NCBI GenBank assembly: GCA_963573305.1
Contig: OY754336.1
Coordinates: 248,001 to 312,000, forward strand
Direction: 5' to 3'
DNA: 64,000 nt
Source: Pyrrhosoma nymphula
Lineage: Eukaryota; Arthropoda; Insecta; Odonata; Coenagrionidae
Shown here one piece after another: positions 35,661-46,320 of this stretch. The notes beneath the pieces are model-generated. The model was given only the letters and a program-made list of their open reading frames with translations, made no database searches and was not told where the DNA came from. Positions within the stretch are counted from its first letter, which is position 1; each line of letters opens with the position of its first letter. Position numbers and translations under genes: made by a program.

Positions 35661-35760
35661 TAGCCAGTTAAATGGCTAAAGCACTCGGCGCAATATCAAT
35701 GGATCCGGGATCGAGTCCCAGTCAAGGAGAATGATTTTTTCCCGTGGATTATAGCACTTA
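35661..35760 (+). mobile_element. tRNA-derived SINE
   Basis: TAGCCAGTTAAATGGCTAAA is A-box-like; GGATCCGGGATCGAGTCCCA contains a good B box (GATCGAGTC). CAGTCAAGGAGAATGATTTT..CCCGTGG follows, matching the minus-strand copy at 20090-20197. Spacing of the boxes fits a tRNA ancestor. The 3' extent is uncertain (possibly to about 35820). Confidence 0.7.
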
Positions 35761-35836
35761 TGTACACTTGCGGGCGACTCCGTAAAGGTAAGACCGTAGC
35801 TAGTCCCGATATCCTCAAAATTAGTTTATATTCCAG

Positions 35837-35991
35837 TTTACGAATTGGCGAAACCCATTCAAAATCTACGAGCAAAATGGACCACAGAGGATCCGAGACA
35901 GGCGATTGAAGAAGTTAGAAATGGAAGAAGTGTTGCAGGAACTGCAAGAATCCGAAATATTCCACCAACTCTCAGAGACTGGGCAGAAAAG
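35837..35991 (+). CDS. Exon-like segment with Psq-type helix-turn-helix domain
   Basis: An open frame reads RAKWTTEDPRQAIEEVRNGR followed by SVAGTARIRNIPPTLRDWAEK. This fits the Psq/pogo-type HTH pattern W(T)xExLxxAIExVxNGxxSxxxAAxxxxIPxxTLxDxxxK, apparently short by one residue in each loop. A plausible acceptor (TATATTCCAG) precedes it at 35836, and GAAAAG|GTGATA at 35991 could be a donor in phase 0. Such domains occur in pipsqueak-family regulators and in the N-terminal DNA-binding parts of pogo/Tigger and other transposon proteins. No partner exon is recognised; the sequence after 36125 follows another CAG but has no known domain. It could be an exon of a domesticated or active transposon gene, or a relic. 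Confidence 0.55.
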
Positions 35992-36467
35992 GTGATAACA
36001 AACTTCGCTTCTTCATTGTCACACGCGATCTACATAGACAGCGTATTTATCTTCACAAACCTTCTTCGTTTTCTTCACTAATTTAACCGTGCTTGGGAAT
36101 TGTCCAAATATATATATTTTTTTAAATTTCCCAGCAACTTACGAACTCACCAACGCAATCGTTGAAGATATTCATGCCTGCCGCAAATACGGCGATTTTT
36201 TTCCTGTGGCAATTTATGTATCCGTGATAATAAAACACTTGTTTGAGATGTTTCTGTCCACTACGACACCAGTTTGAAAAAACAGAACCCTCAGCATATT
36301 GTAAAAAATGAATGAATTTCCTCTTTAAAGGTCAGTGCACCCGAATGAAACCTAAGGAAATTCTGAGAAAACTAAATATTTTCTCATTCCAGTATAGAGA
36401 GATTTATATTTTGCAGTATAACTGTTTTAACGCCATGGAAATCCTTTTCGATAGTTATATATGACGC

Positions 36468-36835
36468 GGGGAAGGGCCCAGCCACGTTGAAACACCGGTT
36501 CCCATAAGAACACCGAAGTTAAGCAACGTTGGGCCCGGACGGTGGTTGGATGGGTGACCCTCCTCGATACCTCAACCAGGCATGGATGGAGAGGTGATAC
36601 TCCCTCCAGACCTATACCGGCAGGCCGGAGGGAGACCCAGACCGGGCCGGTTGGAGGGAAGACATCCTCTATACCTGGTACTGGGGCGAGGCAGGGGGAG
36701 GCCATACCTCTACCGAGGTGTTCTTGTCCCCTGTCTGCAAGTGGCAGACAGGCATGGGGTTGGCACAATGGACCAAGAAAGGTCAAAGTGCCCGGGCTCC
36801 TGACGAAGACCCCCCAACAACAATCTAATCTAATC
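36468..36835 (+). mobile_element. 5S rRNA-derived SINE (SINE3-like), full-length copy
   Basis: The head GCCACGTTGAAACACCGGTT, then AGAACACCGAAGTTAAGCAA, CGTTGGGCCCGGACGGTGG and TTGGATGGGTGACCC, follows 5S rRNA order. It keeps the AAGTTAAGC A-box region and the GGATGGGTGACC C-box region of the type 1 Pol III promoter. A GC-rich body with CCCTGTCTGCAAGTGGCAGA follows, then a 3' end of AATCTAATCTAATCTA repeats. Flanks TATATATGACGC (36456-36467) and TATATATAACGC (36836-36847) differ at one base and look like a target-site duplication. Open frames over it are incidental. Confidence 0.88.
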
Positions 36836-38670
36836 TATATATAACGCACTCCACCACTGTCTCTGTATAAAATACTGAAGTTACGTAATGCGATGGCTCA
36901 AAATATACGGAGCAAAATACTCCGTGGACTGAACGAACGTAAAACTTTGCTCATATAAAACACGGGCAACCATGAAGGGTGACTACCCTGTGAGAAAATT
37001 CACACGCAGAGAGCACTCGTTCAGATCTTGTTCAGAACAGGGCGTTTACTCGGAGAACCAGAGAAAAGATCAACATACGTCCAATGGCTTGAGTGTTTCT
37101 CTCAGAGAGGGAGCTCTGGATCAGAGGATGGAAAACAATTGAAAGATAGAAAGAGTGTGTTGGAGGACAGAGTGAGAGAGCCCAGGGATGGAAGAACAGA
37201 CGGCATCGATGGATTAATCGAAGGATTGCTTTCCCTAGGCTGGGGGAAATATGACGGTTGGAAAATAAGACTGGGGTGAAAGATGAGGGGGGCTGGTGCG
37301 GGGTTCAGGCAGGAGAGACGAGAGGGAGGTAAAAGACGAAGAGGGAGCGTGCAAAAAAAAGTGTCCCGGAATAAAAAGCAGATTAACGCCCGGCCGTAAA
37401 GCCTGAAAGCAGGAGAATCCACGGCCCCGCGCGATCGCGTCCCTTAAATGCCGGCGGGGGTAGATGGGGGGAACGGGTGGATGAGACCCGAAAATATGAC
37501 GGGAATGACACGTGGAAGGCAGAACACGAGGCGTTTATGGAAGCCCAGGGCGTGGATAGGACAAGGCGGAGAAGGGAGCGGCGCTAGGGCCACAGGAAGG
37601 AACGGCGGGCGGAATGCAGGGCGAGAAAGCAGCACGAGAGAGAGACACAAACGGCGCGGATTTTAGAGCAACATTTCGAGACATATTCGCTCCCTTTCTG
37701 CCCCTTGCCCCACAGTCAAGCTGCCGCGATCATAAATCAGGAGGAAAAAAGTCCATTTGAGTGCGTAAGCTTTTGCGATATGGTCGGCCAAAGTAGCGAT
37801 TCGAATCAAACCCGATCTTAACTCCGGTTTTAGTGCAAATCTGATAGAATATGGCGACTTCTAGTGATAAAAACACTTATAAATGGCGAAAAGGTCTTTC
37901 CCTTAAGGTTAAAGAGCAGTTTCAGATTTTATAAAAATATATATTTTAGCATTCGGATTTCGGAGAGGAAATTACAGATGCTGCAGAATGTAAAACGTAT
38001 CATTATTGATGTTTTCCACCACACAGTTTTCAATAAGAAGCAATTGCTATAATAATGAGAGGCTTTATATAATGTTAAGCTATCCCATTCACTTAACTTA
38101 TGGAAATATTTACGGCAAAAATGAAAATACCTAGACGAGAAAGATCGAAAAAATATGATAACATATTGGGAGGAGATATTCTCACATGAAGATGACGATA
38201 AAAAAATCAAAAAGATTCCAGTAAAATGCGAATGATTAAAACCCTTTCATTATTTTTCAAACCTAACAGGTTATTCATTGGACACTCCTACCAGAGAGCA
38301 GTCCTTTTAAATAATTGAAAACTATTTTAAAATGCTCTATCTAGTGTTTTTATATTCCTGCATTTCGGAATTGCATGAGATGACCTATCTCTCCGTATTT
38401 CAAATAGAATTGTGAAGCTATGAAATATATAATAGAACAGTAATAGACCGTGGGACATAAGCAGGGATGTAAAAGGATGAAAGATGGCGGGAGAGAGGCC
38501 GGTGAAATAGAGCCATGATTGGATGAGGAGTGAAAGGGAGGGGGGGGGGAAGGTGGGACCGCGGTGCGGAGTCACGTGACCCGCCGCATAGAAACCCCCC
38601 CCCACACACACCCCCCAAGGCCAAATCCGGATTTTTAGGGTTTTAAGGGGCGAAGAGTGAAATAAGGGTT

Positions 38671-38722
38671 GCGGAAGAGGTTCTGGGGGTGCGGAAGAGG
38701 TTCTGGGGGTGCGGAAGAGGGG
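38671..38722 (+). repeat. 20-bp tandem repeat, about 2.6 units
   Basis: GCGGAAGAGGTTCTGGGGGT occurs at 38671-38690 and 38691-38710 exactly, followed by a partial unit GCGGAAGAGG. It lies in the purine-rich block. Confidence 0.85.
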
Positions 38723-40496
38723 TGTTGGGGGTGGGAAAGAAGTGGACGAGGATTTAAAAATATAAGAGCGGGTGCCGGAAAAATGATGAGAGGGGGTGAG
38801 AGTGGATATAAAACACTGCGGAGGAGACTGAGGGGGATGTGGCGCGGGGGGAGGTTGGCAAAGCGGGGGAGTGGGGGTCGGCACTGTGGGGGGCGGGGCA
38901 GGGAGGGAGGGGTGTCCCACGTATACGAGCGAGATAGGGAGGGAGAGAGAGGGAGGGAAGAGGAGAGGGGAGAGCTGGTTAGGCCGCCCATTCGATTCCC
39001 AAAGCGGCAACAGACTCGCTTCAGCCTATTTCACAAGATACTTTGATCCTGCACAAGACCGAGTATGACGAGTATGACTATGTATCAAGACCATTGCTTG
39101 ATATTGTGTACGGAATCAAGTAATATTTTAGCCATCCTAGAAGCCTCCTCACTTGAATTTTTAAATTCGAGGAAGCGGTATTCTCATTCATATCGTAGCA
39201 CATGTCTACTATAACTTTGAATTAAGATTTTAAGATATAAATTTGAATATAATATAACAATGACATCAGGCGACCGAAGCAAGAGTCGGGACATTGTTGA
39301 TTTCACGGCCAGAAATTACTACTTTCCGCAAGGAGGTACAGGAGGGGTTGGTTTAAAAATTAATATTGCCCAACGACTGTAAAAGCTAACGTGATTGGCC
39401 GACACATCTAGATCCTACTGGGAGCGGATAGCAAACTAGAACCGTATAAACCACGAAATAAAGTACCTCAATGAGTACATTAGCGATCATGCTTGCTGGC
39501 CAGCTCGTTCAGCATTAAACGATACTGGAAAGCTATCCTAATATGTAATGAGCATCCTCAGACTTGCTTTATATCAAGTGTAAGCGTCGCGTTGTCTCGT
39601 GGGATTAATCATTCCATAGTTAAGCGGACACATCGGCTAATACAAACTTTTATAAAGGAAAAAAACCAAGTAGAATAAACAAATACATAACCACACTAAT
39701 ATCGCATAGCCACCGATCAGTACTAATAAATCTAATGCGATAAATCACACATTTACACTTAAAGAGAAATATGCGTGAAGAGTAAAAATTGTTTGAAAAG
39801 AGGATTTAATGTAAATTACTTCCAATAATATAACAATAACAATAACAGCCCCTTTCGCCATTTTGTAGCCTAACCACGGATTCAGCAGGGCTTTTCGAGG
39901 AATCAGTCACTAGTTAAGGAGCTAATCCCAGATAAATGAGCCCATGACTGCATAACATATAGTACATACCGGGGGATTTTTTCTACAGTTAACAGTTTTG
40001 ATATTCCTAGAGAGCCACCACAATCATTAAACTGATTCATCAAATGAAGTTATTCTAAATCTCACCAAGTTCCTAAACCTACTGCGAGCGACATTTACGC
40101 GAGAGAAAGCTCCTACAATTTTCAAGAAAGGTACGGTGTCCAGAAAATCACACAGAGAGTAGCGTTTCCACAGACGGTCAACACAAGCTTAAACTCGGAA
40201 CCACTAGCCCGAATTCACACGATTTAGCAATGGGAACCTGCCACATCACCTATTTTTCTTTTTGGCTAGTTTTTCAAATCTTCCAAAATTTCAAATAAAA
40301 TTAATTTTTGGCCCTGGGGAACGCCAAGGAAATGTATGTATACCAAACGCCTACACTGGAATGAAATAAAACACTGCGTATGTTTCATATTATTAAGTTT
40401 GTAAAAAAATCCTCCTACTTCCAAGCCGAAAGGAATTTCACAAAGAGGCACCGTGTTAATGTTAGACACTACCTATAGTAGACCAAACATTCCAAC

Positions 40497-40545
40497 GATA
40501 GCGAACGCAGTGCAGGGATAAAATAGTGAGGGTTGAATCCCAACA
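40497..40545 (+). repeat. Possible tRNA-like (SINE) segment
   Basis: ATAGCGAACGCAGTGCAGGG resembles an A box, and GGGTTGAATCCCAAC a B box (one mismatch), at tRNA-like spacing. The arms around them do not close into a cloverleaf that I can see. Confidence 0.3.
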
Positions 40546-42165
40546 GCCTCGCAACCGAATCCTCTTCGTGTTTCGGAATGAGAACTAAAAACATTGCTTC
40601 TCACATTTTAGTGTTGCCCATTCCTGAAAACTTACGAAATTTTTTTTAAAGATGATACACAACATATGCTTTAATAATATTTGTGGAAATGTACAACACT
40701 GGGACGAACGAAAAATATATTTACTCCAAAACCTCCCTACGCCTGTCGTCTCCCAGAAGTAAAACATGGAAAAACTTATTTATTTATGATCGCTTCAGAT
40801 CAAGCGTTAACATCAGAATGAATTAATAGGAACTGATGCATAGAAATATTAATTTTAGTTCCGATAAAAGTGAACTTAGGGAAACAAAAGACTTTTTCCA
40901 CAATCACAAAATTCCAAACTATAAAAATTTCGGTGATCAACAGGCAAGGCGATGGGAAGGAGAGAAAGTGAATTTTAATTCTTCATGAGCAAGATGACTC
41001 ACGAATAATATCAGCGGCAACGATATCAAGAGCCAGACTAAAATGACGAAGAGGCAAAGAGCGCAACACGAGCTAGGCAGCCGATATAATCAACGCACGG
41101 ATTTAAAACCTTCACGTATGCTCACCAGCGAAATTTGCAGTAATAATGGCGGGAAATTTTTATTTTTATAGTAAGTTTGAAACATCAATTAAAACAAAAT
41201 CGTCGTTATTTTATTATAAAAACTTATTTCTAAGTATTTAGGTATTTTACTTAATTCGCATATTATTTCTACGTCTTTCTTTCGTATATAGTTTAAGAAA
41301 AATGAAAGTTTTACCGATTTTAAGAGCTAAGATACTTTTCAAGGCCTATTTGAAGTAATGTGTCATTTTTTCTGTGAGTTTCTCAATGACAATTCATAAT
41401 CAGTCCTTCCGGAACTTTCGTATCACTGAATAGAGCCAAGTTCTCCCGGCAATTAACACTTCAATAACAGCATAAAAATCTGGTAAGGTTACGATGGCTA
41501 TCTAGCAATAACAAGGCGACTAACAAACGCCCTCAAAAAGCATAATAAAAGCGAAAATATATCGATTCAGTACTAATGACTTAGGGTAAGGTCGATGTCC
41601 TTTAAGGGGGTATAAATCAGCATGACAATAAGACACCGTTCACTATTTCAAAGCCGCTATGAGGCCAACCAAGAATTACGAAAAGGGCTCTGTGTATGTT
41701 TTGAAGTTACTTTACAAATTTGCCTAAGACAACACACAATCCTATTACAGAACCCAAATTATTCCAAAAATTTGTCATTAATGTGAGTAGAATGTACGCC
41801 ATTTAACAAAAAAAGCTTTAATCACATTTTCAACCAGTGGAAGGGAAAATTTATTGAAGTTATACGGATGCTCAATCGTAGATCGAGTTTCATAACATTT
41901 ATTGAATTCTCGCACAATTCATAATAAAAATTGGCTATCAATGTGCTTCCAATTAGTGAATTGAATCCTAGCACAGCATAACACCTTTATTCTAATATCT
42001 ATATTTCAGACCGTGATCCGACCTTTCTACACTTTTTCTCCATCTATAAGACATGAAAATACATAGGCTAAAAGCCAAAACTAATCAAATACACTAAGAA
42101 AATATTTCAAGAGTCACATTAAAACGTGACGCTTACGAAAAACTGGTAAAGTAATCACATTTATT

Positions 42166-42349
42166 CAGTGCTTTTCATTTGAGTACGGCGATAGCCAATT
42201 ATCGGACGCAGGTGCCGTCGATCGCAGACTCACCCTGGAGCAGAGAGACACCGGCAGCCGGTGGTAGACGGCGATTCAGCTAAATCGAAAGCACCGCGGC
42301 AAGGCGATCGCCGTCTATCGCTGGCTATGGCAGCAAATCGAAAGCACTC
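42166..42349. mobile_element. Short inverted-repeat MITE
   Basis: The left end CAGTGCTTTTCATTTGAGTA then CGGCGATAGCC, and the right end GGCTATGGCAGCAAATCGAA then AGCACT, are imperfect inverted repeats. The interior repeats GGCGATNGCC/CGCCGTC words and a second AATCGAAAGCAC. It is GC-rich in an AT-rich surrounding. I could not find a convincing 8-bp or TA duplication, so the superfamily is open. Confidence 0.6.
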
Positions 42350-42608
42350 ATATTAGATAATAAAAAACATTGAAATTGAGGAACCAACACGTCATAATTT
42401 TCGATCAGTTAGCGAATTACGGCCATGATTTTATGCAAATTCGATAGTTCATTTGAAATTCCCTCTAACTCGATTCCTCTGGATAGGATAAGTTTCGCCA
42501 TTTTTCTCCACTCAATTTCATCTTACATAGGTAATTTAGTCGTGGAAGTAATTATTTTATGACAAAAATAAAATTGTGGAAATTTGGAATTTTCAAATTA
42601 CTCATTTT

Positions 42609-43166
42609 TAAGGTAGTTTGAGCGAAAAATAACTTCACCTAGAATTTGATGAATCTGACCTCGTTTTTAAGAAAAAAACTCCCACCCCAATGATACCAAA
42701 ATATTAACCCCTTGTCGAACTACTTTTTGAGCAATTTTCCTGAAAATATAAGCTATTTTACATGGGATAGATTTCGGCTGTGTGCTCCAGAGGGAGAATA
42801 TTGAAACAATTAGGAATTTTAAAACCTATATTTCGTCAAAAAACTAACGGTGTGTAGCTTGTATGTTTTCTCAAGTATTTATAACGAATAATTTATGACT
42901 CACCGCAGTAATTTTATAAAGTTGCAAAAAGAACCTGCTGTTTTTATGGCATTTTACCCGTACTGCGTGAAAAAATGAGCCATGTCAGAGATTTAAGTCG
43001 ATATATTTATTTAATTACTAAATATATTTGTCATATATAACTATATTTTTGCACCATTAATGTTAGAATATTTACTTTATACTTCTTACAGAAGCTGAAA
43101 TTGAAAAATAAAATTCGAATATGGTCTCCATTGTGGTTAGGGAACTATCCCGCTCAAACTACCTTA
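42609..43166 (-). mobile_element. TTAA-flanked MITE, copy B (uninterrupted)
   Basis: Ends TTAAGGTAGTTTGAGCG (plus, from 42608) and CGCTCAAACTACCTTAA (to 43167) form perfect 13-bp inverted repeats with TTAA at both sides. Reverse-complemented, it aligns along its length with copy A at 22677-23351, at roughly four matches in five by eye, except for the 141-bp insertion in copy A. It is about 550 bp with no coding frame, so non-autonomous. piggyBac or Kolobok are candidate superfamilies because both use TTAA. Confidence 0.88.
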
Positions 43167-43169
43167 AGG

Positions 43170-46100
43170 GAACCTCCTAACGTTTTACAAAAGTTTTTTT
43201 TTTCTACGAGCACATCTGGGGCCTAATTCAGTAAGGACTCGACATCGGAAAATCCGTGAATGTGACGTGACTTCCCCCGACAAATCTCAACCACTCAATG
43301 GCCTTAATTGAAATTTTTGAGGCTGTGACGTCAAAATTTCGTCACTTTCGAGTCTCGGAAATTCCGAGAACATAGAGAATAGCCCCGTCTGCTGCACCTG
43401 CGCTCAATTGTCCGGGCACCGAAATGGGAAAGCAGAGCACGGTGGAAAGCAGCGGAGAGTGAGACCGGTGAGAGAGGGGGTGGGAGGAGGAAGTGGGAGG
43501 AGGAAGAGAGACGGGTGGAAAGGGAGGGGTGGTAAGCCACCCCCACAAGCGTGGCCACCGCGGCGAGGGGATGAACCGATTCGGCTTCAAAATGAGCGGA
43601 TGGGGTGCGGTGGGAGTTGGCGCAGGCACAAATGGGGGAGGGGGAGGATTGGGAGTGAGGGGAGAGGATTGAGAATGAAGCGAAATCCAGCGGACGAACA
43701 AAATCGGTTATCATCATCATTATGATCACCACCACCATCGCTCTGCAGAGCCCCGAGTTCTTCTAATTTATTATCGTTTAAATTTTTTTTGCACGGGCAA
43801 ACCATTTCCATCATCGCGCGGTCGCCCGCTGAAAAAAGGGATTCGAGCAGCTGAACACACCAGGGCTGGCGGGGAGGAAGAATGATTTCCACATCAGACC
43901 TATCGATGTTTAATTTTTAAATTATGTTCCCCGCGCTCTCTCCTATTGAAATAACATCCGACGGGCCATTAAGTGGATAGACGAGAGCCCCATATGCGCA
44001 ATTGAAAACACAAGGTGAGGGAATTTCAGTCCTAACTCCCCCAGCTAGATAGATAATTTCATCAACTTCCTAACCGGCAACGATGGCACGGTTGGAGTAA
44101 ACAGATAATGTCTGGCTATTGTTTGCAATGACTAGATATGTTTAACTTTGTAATTATCGAATGAATTCCAATAACGATTCGGAAATAATATATTTTTTGA
44201 AGTCTTGGAATGGTTTCAATCATATATGATAAAATTTTCCACTGAAACGCAAGGCATCATTTGCGTTCTCTAGCCGGTATGGATTCATGGACTCATTTGA
44301 TTTACTTGGAGGCTAAATTTAGATCATGAAAGGAAATTCACCAATACGTTAGCACTGGTTAAAAGTGAATGTAATTACGATGCATCTTATAGAGTGGGAG
44401 TACCTTTGCCATAGGACTAACTGTTATTGGTAACTACAGCAAGAGAAGGCTAACCTATTCCGGTTAACACACCTTATCGAGACCTTCATTCGTGTCAGTG
44501 TATGAGGCTAGTGTTGAAGAATATTATAAAATGAGGTATGAAAATTTTCAACCCGCAAGAGAAATATATCTCAAACCTAGCCGCTTTAACTTTACATTTG
44601 GCAAGATTTAACGTGTTCTTATCCGTTAATTTCATAAGGTTTAACTGAATAATATAGCTGGATTAATTATCCCTTGTATTGTGCTAACTTTGAAAACGTT
44701 TCAGTGACTAACTGCAGTCAACAAACCTAATTTCACTTAGTTGAGTTAGCTCAGCCATAACCGGCACCTTCGGCTAGTAAAATGCACACGTTCAAGCGAG
44801 GAGGCTGCCCTTCCCAGCGCCGCTTGCGGTTTCAAAAAAGGTTACAGCTCCCAGGAAACCACAGGGCTTGGATTTAGTTCGGAGTAGCCAGATGCATCAC
44901 CCAGGATTTGCAAGCAGGGCCTTCCAGCCAGTAGTCGTACACTATCTGGCCAACACTGAAATCATGCATTATTCTAACTTCAATCCGAGTTGAAACCATC
45001 CAGACAAAAGTGGTGAAGCATTCACGGACTACGGTAAACGGTCCTGCAATCTGAATTTTCACACTGGAATGAGGCTACCTCATTAACATCTCACAATTAC
45101 CAACTTATCAGGAAAAAAAAAACGCACGACAGTGGAATGAGCGACACTTGTCAACAAAAATTACTCTTTCACCTTCCCTAAAAATTATTACCTTGCATGT
45201 ATTCGGCAGATTTCCGCAAAAGAAAAAAATTCACTCACTAAATATTCATGCGTCGGTGTGAAAATACCCAAAATTAATATTACTCGCAAAAGCTCCCATA
45301 TTTTATTAACTCTCGATGCAGCGGGCGTGTACAATGAAGGACCACGTGTAATTGTGGGAAAATAATAATAAAAATATCCTGATGCATGCGTAGGGGACCG
45401 CAAAATCACGATGAAATATTTTTGTTCATCCCCCATCCCCTGCTAAAAACACTCCATGGCCACGCATTCGCTCGTAGTCTGGCGGTGGCGAGCGACTGGC
45501 AATTCAATTTCGGCGTCCCGAGGCACGGACAGCGAAATAAACACGTCCCGCTCTCGGAATGCCGGAAACTTCAAGTGCTCGTGGAGAGAGGAGCAGGAGG
45601 GCCCGGCCGAACCCAGCATCAAATTCGTCATTTCCGTTCTGACGCCCCCTCGACAACGTTTCGCCAGCACGTCCTCTGCCTTCCTCTCCCCCCACTCTCG
45701 GCGCCCCCCCGCGTGAATAAATAGGGGTTGCCATCGACCGAGCACCACGAGTCACACCGCGTCACCTCCGCAACCACTCTTCCCGTTAACAGCTTCATGA
45801 ATACCAAGGCATGACGGCAAACACCATTGGCTCAATCAGCTCTATCACATCCCATCCCAGACAAACGATGAACCACAAAGGGGAGAGCCCACTGCAGACC
45901 TTTTCGAATCGTTTTAAAGAAATTATCTGTGAATGCAAGTACTGAGTTTCAAACTTAAATTGACGATATGCTAATACAATCACGAAGAAAATGTAAAACC
46001 ACATTTTCATTGTGATATTATTTCCGGGGAAAATCTGAAATTTTTGCTTAGTTGGTATTTTGTAAGACAAAAGGCGCTATATAACTGAGGTCACCTGAGC

Positions 46101-46254
46101 TTGGTAGAACATTACGGCAAGTATTTTTTTAAATAAAAGGAGCAAGGGTAGTGAGAAATCCTACGCCGGCATCTACCCACTCTTTCCGAAATGCAACAAG
46201 GTGTACAGCACTCTCAACTGAGCTCCCAAGAAGGGATCACAATAAAATAGGAAA
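43170..46254. other. No gene recognised; purine-rich block 43425-43690
   Basis: The block is GGGAGGAGGAAG-type sequence and explains the open frames on both strands there. 45460-45740 is GC-richer, with overlapping frames on both strands and no similarity I recognise. Confidence 0.4.
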
Positions 46255-46320
46255 AAAACCTCCAGGACTTGAACTCGAGCTTTCGAAATATGAGGCTGGA
46301 TTTCAGCCAACACACAATCT
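46255..46320 (-). repeat. tRNA-like segment, probable SINE head
   Basis: Minus strand: TTGGCTGAAATCCAGCCTC, then TCGAAAGCTCGAGTTCAAGTCCTGGAGG. AGTTCAAGTCC fits the B box well, and TTGGCTGAAATCCAG is A-box-like. Downstream in minus sense, GGGAGCTCAGTTGAGAGTGC (about 46200-46226) also looks like a tRNA 5' half. It may be a composite or two-part SINE. Confidence 0.45.

Larger units (their letters stand above)
36848..42165. other. No gene recognised; purine-rich blocks and AT-rich DNA
   Basis: 37040-37660 and 38510-38990 are strongly purine-rich on the plus strand and generate the open frames seen on both strands (up to 227 codons, Pro/Ser/Leu-rich on minus). 39000-42160 is AT-rich with no recognised repeat apart from a possible tRNA-like segment near 40500. 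Confidence 0.4.

Noticed and set aside
38327..39010. A 227-codon minus-strand frame, one of the longest in the window
   Set aside because: It lies in the purine-rich block with a 20-bp tandem repeat; Pro/Ser-rich translation and overlapping alternative frames indicate composition.
44748..44815. tRNA-like TTAGCTCAG followed by GTTCAAGCG
   Set aside because: The B box lacks its final CC and no acceptor or anticodon stem pairs, so support is too thin.
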